DNA from: Yersinia rohdei ATCC 43380 | Lineage (GTDB): Bacteria; Pseudomonadota; Gammaproteobacteria; Enterobacterales; Enterobacteriaceae | DNA length: 64,000 bases | Assembly (NCBI RefSeq): GCF_000173775.1 | Contig: NZ_ACCD01000008.1 | Coordinates: forward strand, 1 to 64,000 | Direction: 5' to 3' | In this document: piece after piece, positions 39,947 through 51,300 of the stretch | Layout of the letters: every line of letters begins with the position of its first letter | Numbering within the stretch: position 1 is the stretch's first letter | Notes under the pieces: generated by a model | Told to the model about the DNA's origin: nothing | The model's database searches: none | Seen by the model: only the letters and a program-made list of their open reading frames with translations | Program-made: the position numbers and the translations under genes

Positions 39947-40239
39947 TTTCGATCCTCTAAAAGTGTATATGTATCTGTTAGTTATTTTTGCCAGAAATTT
40001 AGGTTCCTCTATTCCTGGCTTCCCCAGTCATTATAGTTATTCTGGCCTCTAGAGCATGACCTTATCGACAGTATCCAATGCATAAAGTATATGTGTAATT
40101 TCTTCATACCTGATCGTAGATAGTAGCGGTAATCATATTAAATGCTCTTTCTGTTTTCAGACTGTGATGAAAGTTAAGCACGAAAAAATAAAAAACACTA
40201 TTTTTTATGTTGTTACGTTCATATCGGTGGAATCTTAAA

Positions 40240-40305
40240 ATGAGTAAAGGAAAGATGATGAACGCTTTACTAACGAGCATAAGCAGAGAAATGTGGGGTG
40301 ATTAG
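40240..40305 (+). CDS. possible 21-residue peptide
   Basis: ATG 40240 to TAG 40303-40305, product MSKGKMMNALLTSISREMWG plus one residue. GGTGGA lies eight bases upstream of the first ATG, and AAGGAAAG precedes the inner ATGs. No homologue recognised; could easily be chance. Confidence 0.15.
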   Translation: MSKGKMMNALLTSISREMWGD

Positions 40306-40530
40306 CGGGTTAATGGCAAGAATATGTAAAAGGTAAGTAATCTGGGAATTTTATTTTGAATATGATAACTATCATCTCAAGCCAATATGGGAACTAATGT
40401 CGCCATCAATGGCATCGACACTGAGTAAAAATTTCCTTTTATTTAAATATTAAATTATCGGCAAGAAGTATGTATTAGGTTTAAATCGTTACGATATATT
40501 TATCCTGACTAATAGCAAAAAGGGCGAGCA

Positions 40531-40641
40531 ATGGGATGTTTTTCGTGTTTTCCAGCACCGTTTTGTTTTGAAATTAGTTCAGTGCCAGAAGAATCCTTTG
40601 GTAAAGGTTTTCACCTAGAACCAGGCTATTTTACAGGGTGA
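40531..40641 (+). CDS. possible 36-residue cysteine-rich peptide
   Basis: ATG 40531 to TGA 40639-40641, with AGGGCGAG immediately upstream. The product begins MGCFSCFPAPFCFEISS, with three cysteines in the first 12 residues, and ends PGYFTG. It stops nine bases before the yicC terminator hairpin. Not recognised; the short length makes this uncertain. Confidence 0.25.
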   Translation: MGCFSCFPAPFCFEISSVPEESFGKGFHLEPGYFTG

Positions 40642-40649
40642 CTGGATTG

Positions 40650-40673
40650 AAAAAGCCCGTAAAACGGGCTTTA
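40650..40673 (-). terminator. yicC terminator
   Basis: AAAGCCCGT / ACGGGCTTT stem; on the minus strand the last arm runs into UUUUU. Confidence 0.82.
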
Positions 40674-40705
40674 AAGATATCTTGTAATATTACCTTGCGG
40701 AAGCT

Positions 40706-41569
40706 TTATTCGATATTCTGAATCTGTTCGCGCATTTGCTCGATAAGCACTTTCAGCTCAATGGCTGAATTGGTGACTTCAGCATTAATAGATTTTGATG
40801 CCAGGGTGTTCGACTCGCGGTTGAATTCCTGCATCATAAAATCAAGGCGGCGGCCAACGGCTTCTTTCTTCTTCAGAATATTGTGTGTTTCTTTGACATG
40901 CGCTTCCAGACGATCCAGCTCTTCAGCGACATCAACACGCTGTGCCATCAGCACCAATTCCTGTTCCAGACGCGTATTTTCCAGTTGAACCTGAGCTTCT
41001 TCCAACTTACTTAACAGCCGCTCACGTTGCCATTGCAAGATGTTTGGCATGTGTGCACGAACCTTAACTACTTCTGCGCTAACGCCATCAAGGCGCTGCT
41101 CAATCAGTGTTTTTAGTGCCGCACCTTCAGTTTCGCGGGAAACGATAAAGTCATCCAGCACGATATCCAGTGCCTGCATCAGTTCAGTACTGATGACATC
41201 CAAATCTTGTTCTTCTGCGGCCATAACGCCTGGCCAGCGCAGAATATCGACCGGATTGATTTCGCCTTCGTCACTTTGCATTTTGACCCAGTTACCGGCT
41301 TCAACTAGTTGTTTTGCCAGTTTTTCATTGAGGATCAAAGAGCTTTGTGCGCTGGCATCCAGTTCAAACCGCAGGTGGCATTCAATCTTGCCGCGAGTTA
41401 AGCGGCCACGGATGCGTTCGCGAATTACCGGCTCCAGGCTGCGGAACTGTTCTGGTAAGCGAATATAAGTTTCTAAGTAGCGTTGGTTAACGGAACGCAG
41501 CTCCCAGGCTGCGCTACCCCATTCACCCTTAATGTCACGCCGGGCGTAGGCGGTCATGCTGCGGATCAT
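40706..41569 (-). CDS. yicC: YicC family endoribonuclease / RNase adapter
   Basis: A 287-residue protein, full length and close to E. coli YicC (start MIRSMTAYARRDIKGEWG, end IEQMREQIQNIE). The family has been described as a metal-dependent endoribonuclease and as an adapter that promotes decay of the sRNA RyhB. The central part is highly helical. Divergent from rph. Confidence 0.92.
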   Translation of the reverse strand: MIRSMTAYARRDIKGEWGSAAWELRSVNQRYLETYIRLPEQFRSLEPVIRERIRGRLTRGKIECHLRFELDASAQSSLILNEKLAKQLVEAGNWVKMQSDEGEINPVDILRWPGVMAAEEQDLDVISTELMQALDIVLDDFIVSRETEGAALKTLIEQRLDGVSAEVVKVRAHMPNILQWQRERLLSKLEEAQVQLENTRLEQELVLMAQRVDVAEELDRLEAHVKETHNILKKKEAVGRRLDFMMQEFNRESNTLASKSINAEVTNSAIELKVLIEQMREQIQNIE

Positions 41570-41694
41570 TGTGCGTACCCGTTTTAAAGAAAAGATGCAG
41601 GGATTATAGCCTCGCAGGCGCAGGCAGGATAGGCATTACATCACTAAGGCCGTATAATGCGCGACCAATATCGATTTAAAGCCGGAGAAAGCCC

Positions 41695-42411
41695 ATGCGT
41701 CCAGCAGACCGAGCAGCACAACAAGTCCGCCCATTGACCCTGACCCGTAATTACACGAAACACGCTGAAGGTTCAGTGTTGGTTGAATTTGGCGATACCA
41801 AAGTATTGTGCACCGCCACGGTTGAAGAGGGGGTTCCGCGCTTTCTGAAAGGCCAGGGGCAAGGCTGGATAACAGCTGAATATGGCATGTTGCCACGTGC
41901 TACCCACAGCCGAAATGCCCGCGAAGCCGCAAAAGGCAAACAAGGCGGCCGTACTTTAGAAATCCAACGCCTGATTGCGCGCTCTTTACGCGCAGCTGTG
42001 GATTTAAAAAAACTTGGTGAGTTCACCATTACCTTAGACTGCGATGTATTGCAGGCTGATGGTGGCACCCGCACCGCCTCAATCAGTGGCGCTTGTGTTG
42101 CGTTGGCTGATGCACTGAATAAACTGGTTGCGAGTGGCAAATTGAAAGCTAACCCGATGAAAGGGCTAGTTGCTGCGGTTTCTGTTGGTATTGTTAAAGG
42201 TGAAGCCCTTTGCGATCTGGAGTATGTAGAGGACTCAGCGGCAGAAACTGACATGAATGTGGTCATGATGGAAGATGGCCGGATGATTGAGGTGCAAGGC
42301 ACCGCTGAGGGCGAACCCTTCAGCCACGAAGAGTTACTGGCGTTGCTAGATTTGGCCCGGGGAGGGATAGAGACTATCTTCCTGGCGCAGAAGGCGGCGT
42401 TGGAACAATAA
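41695..42411 (+). CDS. rph: ribonuclease PH
   Basis: A phosphorolytic 3'-5' exoribonuclease that trims tRNA 3' ends. The 238-residue protein contains [16 protein letters not shown] and [17 protein letters not shown], parts of the phosphate and active site. The C-terminus ([10 protein letters not shown]) is intact, unlike the frameshifted rph-1 allele of E. coli K-12. Translation to the end of rph matters because it couples to the pyrE attenuator just after the stop. Confidence 0.96.
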   Translation: MRPADRAAQQVRPLTLTRNYTKHAEGSVLVEFGDTKVLCTATVEEGVPRFLKGQGQGWITAEYGMLPRATHSRNAREAAKGKQGGRTLEIQRLIARSLRAAVDLKKLGEFTITLDCDVLQADGGTRTASISGACVALADALNKLVASGKLKANPMKGLVAAVSVGIVKGEALCDLEYVEDSAAETDMNVVMMEDGRMIEVQGTAEGEPFSHEELLALLDLARGGIETIFLAQKAALEQ

Positions 42412-42418
42412 TTGATTT

Positions 42419-42446
42419 AGGCGACTTGATAGTCGCCTTTTTTTTG
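42419..42446 (+). terminator. pyrE attenuator
   Basis: AGGCGACT / AGTCGCCT with a TGAT loop and eight T, only seven bases past the rph stop. In E. coli, UTP-sensitive pausing and rph translation decide whether transcription passes it into pyrE. Confidence 0.88.
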
Positions 42447-42572
42447 CCTGCTAACCAAAGATTCATTGTGTTCACGTATAGATAGCTGCGGTGAATCAGG
42501 TTTGCGGTGTACCAAATTACTAAACAAAGTGATTAACGAAAGCAGTCACAATCTGTGAGAGGAGAAGTACCA

Positions 42573-43214
42573 ATGAAAGCCTATCAGCGCGATTTTATCG
42601 AGTTTGCGCTTAACAAACAGGTGTTGAAGTTCGGCGAATTTACCCTGAAGTCTGGGCGTGTTAGTCCTTATTTCTTTAATGCAGGGTTGTTCAATACTGG
42701 GCTTGATCTGGCAAAACTCGGGCGCTTTTATGCTGCGGCATTAATGGATTGTGGTGTCGAATTCGACCTCTTGTTCGGGCCAGCCTATAAAGGCATTCCT
42801 ATTGCAACCACTACTGCTGTTGCTCTGGCGGAGCATCATGGCCGCGATCTGCCTTATTGTTTTAACCGCAAAGAAGCGAAAGATCACGGCGAAGGTGGCA
42901 GTTTGGTGGGGAGCCCGCTACAAGGTCGAGTCATGCTCGTTGATGATGTGATAACCGCTGGCACTGCTATTCGCGAATCAATGGAGATTATCAATGCTCA
43001 GGGTGCCACATTGGCCGGAGTAATGATTTCATTGGATCGTCAGGAACGTGGCCGTGGTGAAATCTCTGCAATTCAGGAAGTTGAGCGCGATTACCACTGC
43101 AAAGTAATTTCTATTGTGACGCTGAATGATGTCATTAGTTATTTGGAAGAAAAACCAGAAATGACCAACCATTTGGCAGCCGTACGCAATTATCGTGAGC
43201 AATACGGCGTTTAG
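42573..43214 (+). CDS. pyrE: orotate phosphoribosyltransferase
   Basis: Joins orotate to PRPP to make OMP in pyrimidine synthesis. The 213-residue protein has the PRPP-binding loop [13 protein letters not shown] and the flexible loop [12 protein letters not shown]. Start MKAYQRDF at 42573 after GAGAGGAG; an in-frame ATG at 42555 would add six residues. Governed by the attenuator after rph. Confidence 0.97.
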   Translation: MKAYQRDFIEFALNKQVLKFGEFTLKSGRVSPYFFNAGLFNTGLDLAKLGRFYAAALMDCGVEFDLLFGPAYKGIPIATTTAVALAEHHGRDLPYCFNRKEAKDHGEGGSLVGSPLQGRVMLVDDVITAGTAIRESMEIINAQGATLAGVMISLDRQERGRGEISAIQEVERDYHCKVISIVTLNDVISYLEEKPEMTNHLAAVRNYREQYGV

Positions 43215-43230
43215 GTCAGGCTAATGAATT

Positions 43231-43265
43231 AATGCAAAAAGGGTTTAAAAGCCCTTTTTGCATTT
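43231..43265 (+). terminator. pyrE terminator
   Basis: AATGCAAAAAGGG pairs perfectly with CCCTTTTTGCATT around a short loop; the stem's own T run gives the U tract. Confidence 0.88.
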
Positions 43266-43350
43266 AGACTGCTGACAAAGTTGATTGGAGGCGGAATGTG
43301 CCGAATAGGTTGTAGCCACGTAAGCGGCCGCCGCGCCCTTAGGTACAGTT

Positions 43351-43395
43351 GCCCCGACAGACACGAAACTGAAAATATCGGTTTGTCATCAACCT
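43351..43395. repeat. copy 3 of ~44-bp interspersed repeat
   Basis: GCCCCGACAGACACGAAAC to GTTTGTCATCAACC. It lies 13 bp beyond the slmA stop in the convergent pyrE-slmA gap. Confidence 0.65.
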
Positions 43396-43408
43396 CATTT
43401 CTAGCGAA

Positions 43409-44005
43409 TTATTGTAGTTGCGCCACAATTAGCGGCCAGCGAGCATCAAATTCTTGTGTTGGTCGATAGCGAAACTCTGACCGAACAAAACGTGAGAGCA
43501 TCCCTTCGCAAAAGGCCAGCAATTGTGTCGCCAGCAGGGCTTCATCATGGATAAAACCTTGCCCATCGCGTAGTTTTTTCTCGCGCAGAACCTGGCGTAA
43601 CTGCACTTCAATACGTTCAAATAGCTGGTTAATTCGCCCTTGCAAGCGGTCTTGTTCAAACATCAGTGCATGCCCGGTCATGATGCGGGTTAATCCTGGA
43701 TTTCGTTCTGCAAACCCTAATACCAGCAGTAAGATCAGCCGCAGGCGATTAAATGTCTCTTTTTCATCTTGCAGAATCAAATTGATGCGGGACATCAGAC
43801 TGTCTTCAATAAACTCGATCAGGCTATCAAACATTCGCGTTTTGCTGGGGAAATGCCGATAAAGCGCTGCTTCAGAAACCCCTACATTAGCGGCGAGTTT
43901 GGCGGTAGTAATGCGTTGGCTGCCATCGCTGGATTCCAGCATTTGTGCTAAAGCCTGCAAGATTTCCTCGCGCCTGTTCCTTTTGGTATTTTCTTTTTCT
44001 GCCAT
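43409..44005 (-). CDS. slmA: nucleoid occlusion factor SlmA
   Basis: A TetR-family DNA-binding protein that blocks FtsZ ring assembly over the chromosome. The 198 residues begin [16 protein letters not shown], with the helix-turn-helix [23 protein letters not shown] in part. Start at ATG 44005; the frame extends upstream to 44050 but the shorter form equals E. coli in length. Confidence 0.96.
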   Translation of the reverse strand: MAEKENTKRNRREEILQALAQMLESSDGSQRITTAKLAANVGVSEAALYRHFPSKTRMFDSLIEFIEDSLMSRINLILQDEKETFNRLRLILLLVLGFAERNPGLTRIMTGHALMFEQDRLQGRINQLFERIEVQLRQVLREKKLRDGQGFIHDEALLATQLLAFCEGMLSRFVRSEFRYRPTQEFDARWPLIVAQLQ

Positions 44006-44125
44006 GTCCGAGTAGACCCTTGCTAAAAATGACTTAATAACAAAAACCAAAATACCGGCCGCACTAAGGCTAAGCCCCGGCGGCTTATGTGATAGCTTTT
44101 TTACGGTATTAAGGTCTAGGGTTGG

Positions 44126-44581
44126 TTATTGGCGCCCAGAATGACCAAAACCACCGGTACCACGTTCGCTTTGGTCAAAATCTTCAACCAGATTGAATTC
44201 TGCCTGCACAACAGGGACAAACACCATCTGTGCGATACGTTCGCCAGGTTCAATAGTGAAAGGTTGTTGACCGCGGTTCCAAACGGATACCATCAACTGA
44301 CCTTGATAATCAGAGTCAATAAGCCCGACCAGATTACCTAATACCACCCCGTGTTTATGCCCCAGCCCTGAACGTGGCAAAATAACTGCCGCCAGCGCGC
44401 TATCGCCGATATGTATCGCCAGGCCAGTTGGCAACAAGGTTGTTTGCCCTGGTTGTAAATCAACGGCTTCACTCAAGCAAGCTCGTAAATCCAAGCCAGC
44501 AGAGCCTTCAGTGGCATAAGTTGGTAAAGGAAATTCATTGCCAACACGTGGGTCTAGAATTTTAATGTCGATTTTTTTCAT
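44126..44581 (-). CDS. dut: dUTP diphosphatase
   Basis: Hydrolyses dUTP to dUMP, keeping uracil out of DNA and feeding dTMP synthesis. The 151-residue trimeric enzyme shows all five motifs, including [28 protein letters not shown] and the C-terminal [10 protein letters not shown]. Start ATG 44581 (another at 44584). Its first 20 bases overlap the end of coaBC, so the genes are coupled. Confidence 0.96.
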   Translation of the reverse strand: MKKIDIKILDPRVGNEFPLPTYATEGSAGLDLRACLSEAVDLQPGQTTLLPTGLAIHIGDSALAAVILPRSGLGHKHGVVLGNLVGLIDSDYQGQLMVSVWNRGQQPFTIEPGERIAQMVFVPVVQAEFNLVEDFDQSERGTGGFGHSGRQ

Positions 44582-45779
44582 CATAACGGCTGACAATCTC
44601 GTCTATTAAATACTGGCTGAGGAGGTGTTTATCGCTAAGCGGTAAGCGTTTCTCTCCCGTCGGCCAAAAAAGGTGCAAGGCATTAGTATCACTGTTAAAA
44701 CCATGCTCTGCGAGCGATACATCATTAGCGCAAATAAGATCCAGTTTCTTTCGCGCTAATTTTTGTCGCGCGTATTCTTCCACATTCTGGGTTTCGGCAG
44801 CAAATCCAACAACAAATGGACGATTTTTAGCCATCGAAGCGACTCCCGCGACAATATCTGGGTTTTTCACCAATTTAAGGGTAATTTCATCGCCCTGTTT
44901 TTTTATTTTCTCGTCAGCAACTTGCTCGGCGCGGTAATCCGCAACCGCAGCACAAGAAATAAAAATATTCTGCTGGGCCGCTAAGCTTTGGACTGTTTGC
45001 TGCATCTCAAGCGCACTGACAACATCGATGCGCTTAACACCCGCCGGTGTTGGGAGAGTCACCGGCCCGGCAACCAGAGTCACATTTGCACCTCGGGCTG
45101 CGGCCGCTTGAGCAATCGCGAATCCCATCTTGCCCGAACTTTGATTACTGATAAAGCGTACCGGATCAAGTGCTTCCCGTGTTGGCCCGGCGGTAATCAT
45201 GACACTCAAATGTTGCAGGTCTTGTTTGGTAGCAAAATAATCTTCCGCCAGCGCGACAATTTCCAGCGGGTCTAGCATTCTACCTGGGCCAATATCGCCA
45301 CAAGCCTGACTGCCACTTCCCGGCCCCCACAATAACATTCCGCGCTTGGCCAGCGTCTGCAGGTTTGCTTGTGTCGCCACCGCGCGGTACATCTGTTGAT
45401 TCATGGCGGGCACCGCTGCCACCGGGGCCGCAGTTGCCAGACAAACGGTGGTCAGCAGGTCGTTTGCCATGCCGGCAGCGACTCTGGCCAGTAAATCCGC
45501 TGTAGCCGGAGCCATAATAACTAAATCAGCCCATTTACCCAGCTCAATATGGCCCATAGCGGCTTCTGCTGCGGGATCGAGTAAATCATCAGAGACGGGA
45601 TAGCCCGAGACCGCCTGCAACGTGAGCGGCGTAATAAACGCTTTGGCCGCGCTGGTCATAACCACGCGCACATCTGCGCCTCTGTCGCGCAAGCGGCGTA
45701 CCAGCTCAGGAGATTTATACGCGGCAATGCCCCCGCTAATCCCGAGCACAATATGTTTGCCGGAAAGTCCCGTCATCAT
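44562..45779 (-). CDS. coaBC: bifunctional phosphopantothenoylcysteine decarboxylase/synthase CoaBC
   Basis: Two steps of coenzyme A synthesis: CTP-dependent joining of cysteine to phosphopantothenate, and decarboxylation using FMN. The N-terminal flavoprotein half has [18 protein letters not shown] and PAMNQQMY. The C-terminal ligase half has [18 protein letters not shown] place the start at ATG 45779 (405 residues) next to a GGAC sequence; ATG 45776 is equally possible. A long in-frame extension to 46097 overlaps radC and is unlikely. Confidence 0.94.
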   Translation of the reverse strand: MMTGLSGKHIVLGISGGIAAYKSPELVRRLRDRGADVRVVMTSAAKAFITPLTLQAVSGYPVSDDLLDPAAEAAMGHIELGKWADLVIMAPATADLLARVAAGMANDLLTTVCLATAAPVAAVPAMNQQMYRAVATQANLQTLAKRGMLLWGPGSGSQACGDIGPGRMLDPLEIVALAEDYFATKQDLQHLSVMITAGPTREALDPVRFISNQSSGKMGFAIAQAAAARGANVTLVAGPVTLPTPAGVKRIDVVSALEMQQTVQSLAAQQNIFISCAAVADYRAEQVADEKIKKQGDEITLKLVKNPDIVAGVASMAKNRPFVVGFAAETQNVEEYARQKLARKKLDLICANDVSLAEHGFNSDTNALHLFWPTGEKRLPLSDKHLLSQYLIDEIVSRYDEKNRH

Positions 45780-45972
45780 GATTGTCCGAATGAAAGCCGT
45801 AAGAGGCGATATTTTAGCATAACCGCAGAGCAGATTAGCTATCGGGGCATATCCGGATGCTACCAATATCAAATTTTGCGAGACGCTGCGCATGCTATTA
45901 ACCCTGTGGTCGTCAGCCTCAAAGCCTTCAGGCATGCTGCCCGTGCTGTTTTGGGATAACAGGAGCCAAGGG

Positions 45973-46641
45973 ATGGATGAATGGTATGGGCAGGTGGCCC
46001 CAAGGGAGAAATTACTGAAATATGGCGCAGCCGTGCTGACAGACTCCGAGTTGCTCGCTATTTTTCTGCGCACGGGTATTCCCGGCATGCATGTCATGAA
46101 AATGGCCGAATATTTGATTAAAGAGTTTGGTTCGCTTCAGGGGTTGGTCTCTGCAGATTATTCGGCATTATGTACAAAAAAAGGGATTGGCGTTTCGAAA
46201 TACAGCCAGATTCAGGCTATTGCAGAATTAGCGAGTCGCTGCTTTTCATCTCGGCTGATGAGAGAAAGTGTCATGCTAAATCCCGATATAACCCAAAAAT
46301 TTCTGCAAAATATTCTTTCTCAACGCGAAAGAGAGGTTTTTTTAGTTATGTTTTTGGATAACCAGCATCGTGTTATTCGCCATGAGGAGATGTTTACTGG
46401 TACCATCAGCAGTGTAGAAGTCCATCCGAGGGAAATTGTGCGTGAAGCGCTGAAGGTTAATGCCGCTGCGCTGATTCTGGCGCATAATCACCCTTCGGGT
46501 AAGGCTGAACCGAGCCAAGCCGACCGTTTGATGACCACACAGGTTGTAAAAGCCTGTTCATTATTAGATATTCGGGTGCTCGACCATTTGGTTGTTGGAC
46601 GGGGTGAATGTGTCTCATTTGCCGAACGCGGATGGCTTTAG
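45973..46641 (+). CDS. radC: RadC (JAB/MPN-domain DNA-repair-associated protein)
   Basis: A 222-residue protein with an N-terminal helix-hairpin-helix (residues ~60-80) and a C-terminal JAMM metal-site motif EVHPREIV...[14 protein letters not shown]. Despite its name, a direct DNA repair role is disputed. Start [12 protein letters not shown] at 45973, with AGGAG eight bases upstream. Divergent from coaBC. Confidence 0.93.
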   Translation: MDEWYGQVAPREKLLKYGAAVLTDSELLAIFLRTGIPGMHVMKMAEYLIKEFGSLQGLVSADYSALCTKKGIGVSKYSQIQAIAELASRCFSSRLMRESVMLNPDITQKFLQNILSQREREVFLVMFLDNQHRVIRHEEMFTGTISSVEVHPREIVREALKVNAAALILAHNHPSGKAEPSQADRLMTTQVVKACSLLDIRVLDHLVVGRGECVSFAERGWL

Positions 46642-46685
46642 CTAAATAATAATTGATCCTTTCGGGATCTTTAGCTGTTCGGGAC

Positions 46686-46714
46686 TTGAGCACTTACGCT
46701 TCAGAGCGTATACT
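46686..46714 (+). promoter_or_regulatory. rpmB promoter
   Basis: TTGAGC (46686-46691), 17-bp spacer, TATACT (46709-46714). The predicted start is near 46721, giving a leader of about 184 nt before rpmB. Confidence 0.7.
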
Positions 46715-46747
46715 ACGCCACCTTTGAGAATCTTGGGTTTGGCGTGA

Positions 46748-46839
46748 AGAGCCTATCTCAGCAGGTTTATAGCCTGGTGACAGGGGTTTCTGACCTGATG
46801 ACAGTGAGTCTTCTCAGTGAATTTGCTGAGATGGGCTCT
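46748..46839. promoter_or_regulatory. long hairpin in the rpmB-rpmG leader
   Basis: AGAGCCTATCTCAGCA (46748-46763) and TGCTGAGATGGGCTCT (46824-46839) pair over all 16 positions with one U-G. They enclose 60 nt that contain a smaller TGAG/CTCA stem. It starts about 27 nt after the predicted transcription start. It could be an autoregulatory ribosomal-protein leader or a small inverted-repeat element; sequence alone does not decide. Confidence 0.6.
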
Positions 46840-46883
46840 AAAGCCTGACGAGGCGGCCAAATCCTATACGAAGCTCGAGCTGA

Positions 46884-47141
<258 letters not shown>

Positions 47142-47149
47142 GGAACTGA

Positions 47150-47320
<171 letters not shown>

Positions 47321-47341
47321 TTTTGATTTTAGTGGATTAAT

Positions 47342-47368
47342 AAAACCCGGCTTCGGCCGGGTTTTTTA
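47342..47368 (+). terminator. rpmBG terminator
   Basis: AAAACCCGGC - TTCG - GCCGGGTTTT tetraloop hairpin followed by TT; textbook intrinsic terminator. Confidence 0.92.
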
Positions 47369-47406
47369 TTATATAAAGCCCAGTGAGATACATTTAGGGA
47401 GGTTAA

Positions 47407-48216
47407 ATGCCTGAATTACCAGAAGTTGAAACCAGCCGACGTGGAATCGAACCTTATCTTGTCGGCCAAACCATTCTCTATGCGGTGGTCAGAAATGCTC
47501 GTTTACGCTGGCCAGTGTCTGAAGAAATTCTCTCGCTGAGTGACCAACCCGTATTAAGTGTCCAGCGTCGGGCGAAGTACTTGCTGATAGAGCTTAAAAC
47601 CGGCTGGATTATTGTGCATCTGGGGATGTCAGGCAGTTTGCGCATTTTATCTTCAGAAACTGAAGCAGAAAAACATGATCACGTCGATTTGGTGATAAGT
47701 AATGGCAAGATACTGCGCTATACCGACCCACGCCGCTTTGGTGCCTGGTTATGGGCGAAAGACCTTGAAACCAGTAATGTACTCGCACACTTAGGGCCAG
47801 AGCCATTAAGTGATGACTTTACGGCTGAATATTTGTTTGAAAAGTCGCGCAACAAACGCACTGTCATTAAACAGTGGTTGATGGATAACAAAGTCGTGGT
47901 GGGTGTTGGCAATATTTACGCCAGTGAATCTTTGTTTACCGCAAGGATTTTGCCTGATCGTGCTGCCGGTTCGTTGACAGAATCTGAAATTACACGATTG
48001 GTAGCGACGATAAAAGCGGTGTTATTACATTCTATTGAGCAGGGCGGCACGACATTACGCGACTTTTTACAGTCAGATGGCAAGCCGGGTTACTTTGCTC
48101 AAGAGTTGCAGGTTTATGGGCGAGCGGGGGAACCTTGTCGTCAGTGTGGGCATTTGGTCGAAATTGCAAAACATGGGCAGCGCAGCACATTCTTTTGCCG
48201 CCACTGCCAGCATTAA
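47407..48216 (+). CDS. mutM: formamidopyrimidine-DNA glycosylase MutM (Fpg)
   Basis: Removes 8-oxoguanine and other oxidised purines and cuts the backbone. The 269-residue product starts [16 protein letters not shown]; Pro2 is the catalytic nucleophile and Glu3 the acid. The C-terminal zinc finger is complete: CRQCGHLV plus FFCRHCQH. Its stop lies three bases from the convergent coaD stop. Confidence 0.97.
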   Translation: MPELPEVETSRRGIEPYLVGQTILYAVVRNARLRWPVSEEILSLSDQPVLSVQRRAKYLLIELKTGWIIVHLGMSGSLRILSSETEAEKHDHVDLVISNGKILRYTDPRRFGAWLWAKDLETSNVLAHLGPEPLSDDFTAEYLFEKSRNKRTVIKQWLMDNKVVVGVGNIYASESLFTARILPDRAAGSLTESEITRLVATIKAVLLHSIEQGGTTLRDFLQSDGKPGYFAQELQVYGRAGEPCRQCGHLVEIAKHGQRSTFFCRHCQH

Positions 48217-48218
48217 TC

Positions 48219-49480
<1,262 letters not shown>

Positions 49481-50758
49481 TTAGTGGCTCCGTTGCGGCA
49501 GGTAAGGCTCCAGCAGGTGTAATAACCGTTGTAACGCGCCCTGATTTTCATGCAATACATCAACGGCATGGCGGCCATAATAGAGGCGGCAATCTTCGTC
49601 CGTCAGCAATTGGGTGATTTCTTTCACCAGTGTCTGGGTATCGGTTACGGTAATTAACCCTTCAGCCTGTTCCAGCTTGGCACAGATGTCTTTAAAGTTA
49701 AACGTATGTGGCCCCATCAGCACAGGGATAGCGTGGGCTGCGGCTTCCAGTGGGTTATGACCCCCTCGTTCAACCAGGCTCCCACCAACAAAAGCTAAAT
49801 CGGCAATGCCGTAGAGCAGCATCAGTTCGCCCATAGTATCGCCAATCACCACTTGTGTGGTGGTAGACGGGATTTCTCCTTTGCTACGCAGCGTGTAACT
49901 TAGCCCTGCTTTCTGTGTTAATTCAACCGCTTTCGGGAAGCGTTCGGGGTGACGAGGTACCAGTATCAGCAACAGTGTCGGGAAGCTTTGCAATAATTGC
50001 CGATGGGCTTCAAGCAAAATGGTTTCTTCGCCGTCATGCGTGCTGGTGGCAATCCAGACGGGGCGATGCGGTGCCCATTGCCGACGTAATGTAATGGCTC
50101 TGGCGGCTAATTCAGGAGTTACGGATATATCGAATTTCAGACTGCCGGTGACGGTCAGTTGCGAGCGCTTGAGGCCTAACTCGATAAAACGATCGCCATC
50201 TTCTTGATTTTGCGCGGCAATCAGTGTTATCCGCTGCAACATATTGCGCATGAACGTCCCGATTTTTTTATAACCGGCAGCCGAGCGAGCAGAAAGACGC
50301 GCATTGGCAATCACTAAGGGTATTTTGCGGCGATACAGTGCATTGATAAGGTTTGGCCACAGTTCTGTTTCCATGATGATGACCAGCTTGGGATTGACCT
50401 GATCAAGAAAACGATTAACTGAACCTGGAAGGTCGTAAGGAAGATAAACGTGGTGAACATCTTTACCAAAAGCCGACTGGACTCGCTCAGAACCGGTTGG
50501 GGTCATGGTGGTCACAGTAATGGGTAATGATGGATAGCGGTGACGCAATGCTCTAACTAATGGGATAGCAGCCAGTGTTTCACCTACTGAAACTGAATGC
50601 AGCATGATGCCGCCAGCAACCACTTTACCGGCACAAAAACCATAGCGTTCTCCCCAGCGCTTGCGATAAGCGGGAGCTTTACGGCTACGCAACAGCAACC
50701 GCAGCCAAATCAGAGGTTGAATAAGGTACAGTAATACCTGATATAAACGCAGCAACAT
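49481..50758 (-). CDS. waaA: 3-deoxy-D-manno-octulosonic acid (Kdo) transferase WaaA
   Basis: Adds Kdo to the lipid A precursor, an essential inner-core step at the inner membrane. The 425-residue product (same as E. coli) starts MLLRLYQVLLYLIQPLIWLR, an N-terminal membrane anchor. It includes SVGETLAAIPLV, METELWPNLI and GGSLVERGGHNPLE. I chose ATG 50758; the open frame extends to 50869 without support. Confidence 0.95.
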   Translation of the reverse strand: MLLRLYQVLLYLIQPLIWLRLLLRSRKAPAYRKRWGERYGFCAGKVVAGGIMLHSVSVGETLAAIPLVRALRHRYPSLPITVTTMTPTGSERVQSAFGKDVHHVYLPYDLPGSVNRFLDQVNPKLVIIMETELWPNLINALYRRKIPLVIANARLSARSAAGYKKIGTFMRNMLQRITLIAAQNQEDGDRFIELGLKRSQLTVTGSLKFDISVTPELAARAITLRRQWAPHRPVWIATSTHDGEETILLEAHRQLLQSFPTLLLILVPRHPERFPKAVELTQKAGLSYTLRSKGEIPSTTTQVVIGDTMGELMLLYGIADLAFVGGSLVERGGHNPLEAAAHAIPVLMGPHTFNFKDICAKLEQAEGLITVTDTQTLVKEITQLLTDEDCRLYYGRHAVDVLHENQGALQRLLHLLEPYLPQRSH

Positions 50759-51200
50759 TCTATCAATTTCACTTATATAGATTATTAAGAATAATACCAT
50801 AGTTGAACAAGAAAGGCTCTTTTCGGCTGGGGCCGCCCTATAACCAGCAGAGGGGCAGTCCATCCCCAAAAAAGCATATAAACTTTCAACAAATTAGAGG
50901 TCAAAAAATTGAATTTTCTCGTTTTGGAATAAGGTTAATTACCATCAATTCTTAGTGTAATTAACGCTACAACCATAGATACCATCAGATTACTTATTTG
51001 AAACATATTTAACTGATAATTTCATATTTTTTAGCGTTTTATCATCGGCTCATCAAGGTTAAATTTGATTGGAATTGTATTGAGTAATTATTGGGTTCTG
51101 GTGCCAAACAACAAATTGTTATTAGACAAATGCTAATTAACTGAACCTGTTAATAACTTAAATAATTCATTAGCGATACTTAACAATGACAAGCAGACAG
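50759..51200. other. AT-rich region between waaA and waaC
   Basis: No ORF, RNA or repeat was recognised. In E. coli the outer-core cluster (waaQ to waaL) lies between these genes. Here only about 540 bp separate waaA from waaC, so outer-core and O-antigen ligase genes must be elsewhere. The waaA promoter is probably near 50800-50900. Confidence 0.5.
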
Positions 51201-51232
51201 CAATAGGCTCTGATAATTAGCAGAGCCTATTG
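51201..51232. repeat. perfect 12-bp inverted repeat past waaC
   Basis: CAATAGGCTCTG and CAGAGCCTATTG with an eight-base loop. It lies 69 bp beyond the waaC stop; without a U run it is an atypical terminator. Confidence 0.55.
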
Positions 51233-51300
51233 TTATGACACCCTAAATAGGGCTTACAGATTTTCTAATCGCACATAACGTCACTGGGAATAAAGGCGTT

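Larger units (their letters stand above)
39947..40649. other. gene-poor region between rpfR and yicC
   Basis: About 700 bp, A/T rich. It should contain the rpfR promoter on the minus strand near 39960. Two very short ORFs with ribosome-binding-like sequences are listed separately (40240-40305 and 40531-40641). No repeats or RNA genes recognised. Confidence 0.45.

Noticed and set aside
45780-46097. N-terminal extension of coaBC of about 106 residues
   Set aside because: It overlaps the divergent radC start region and has no counterpart in CoaBC proteins; the flavoprotein domain begins just after 45779.
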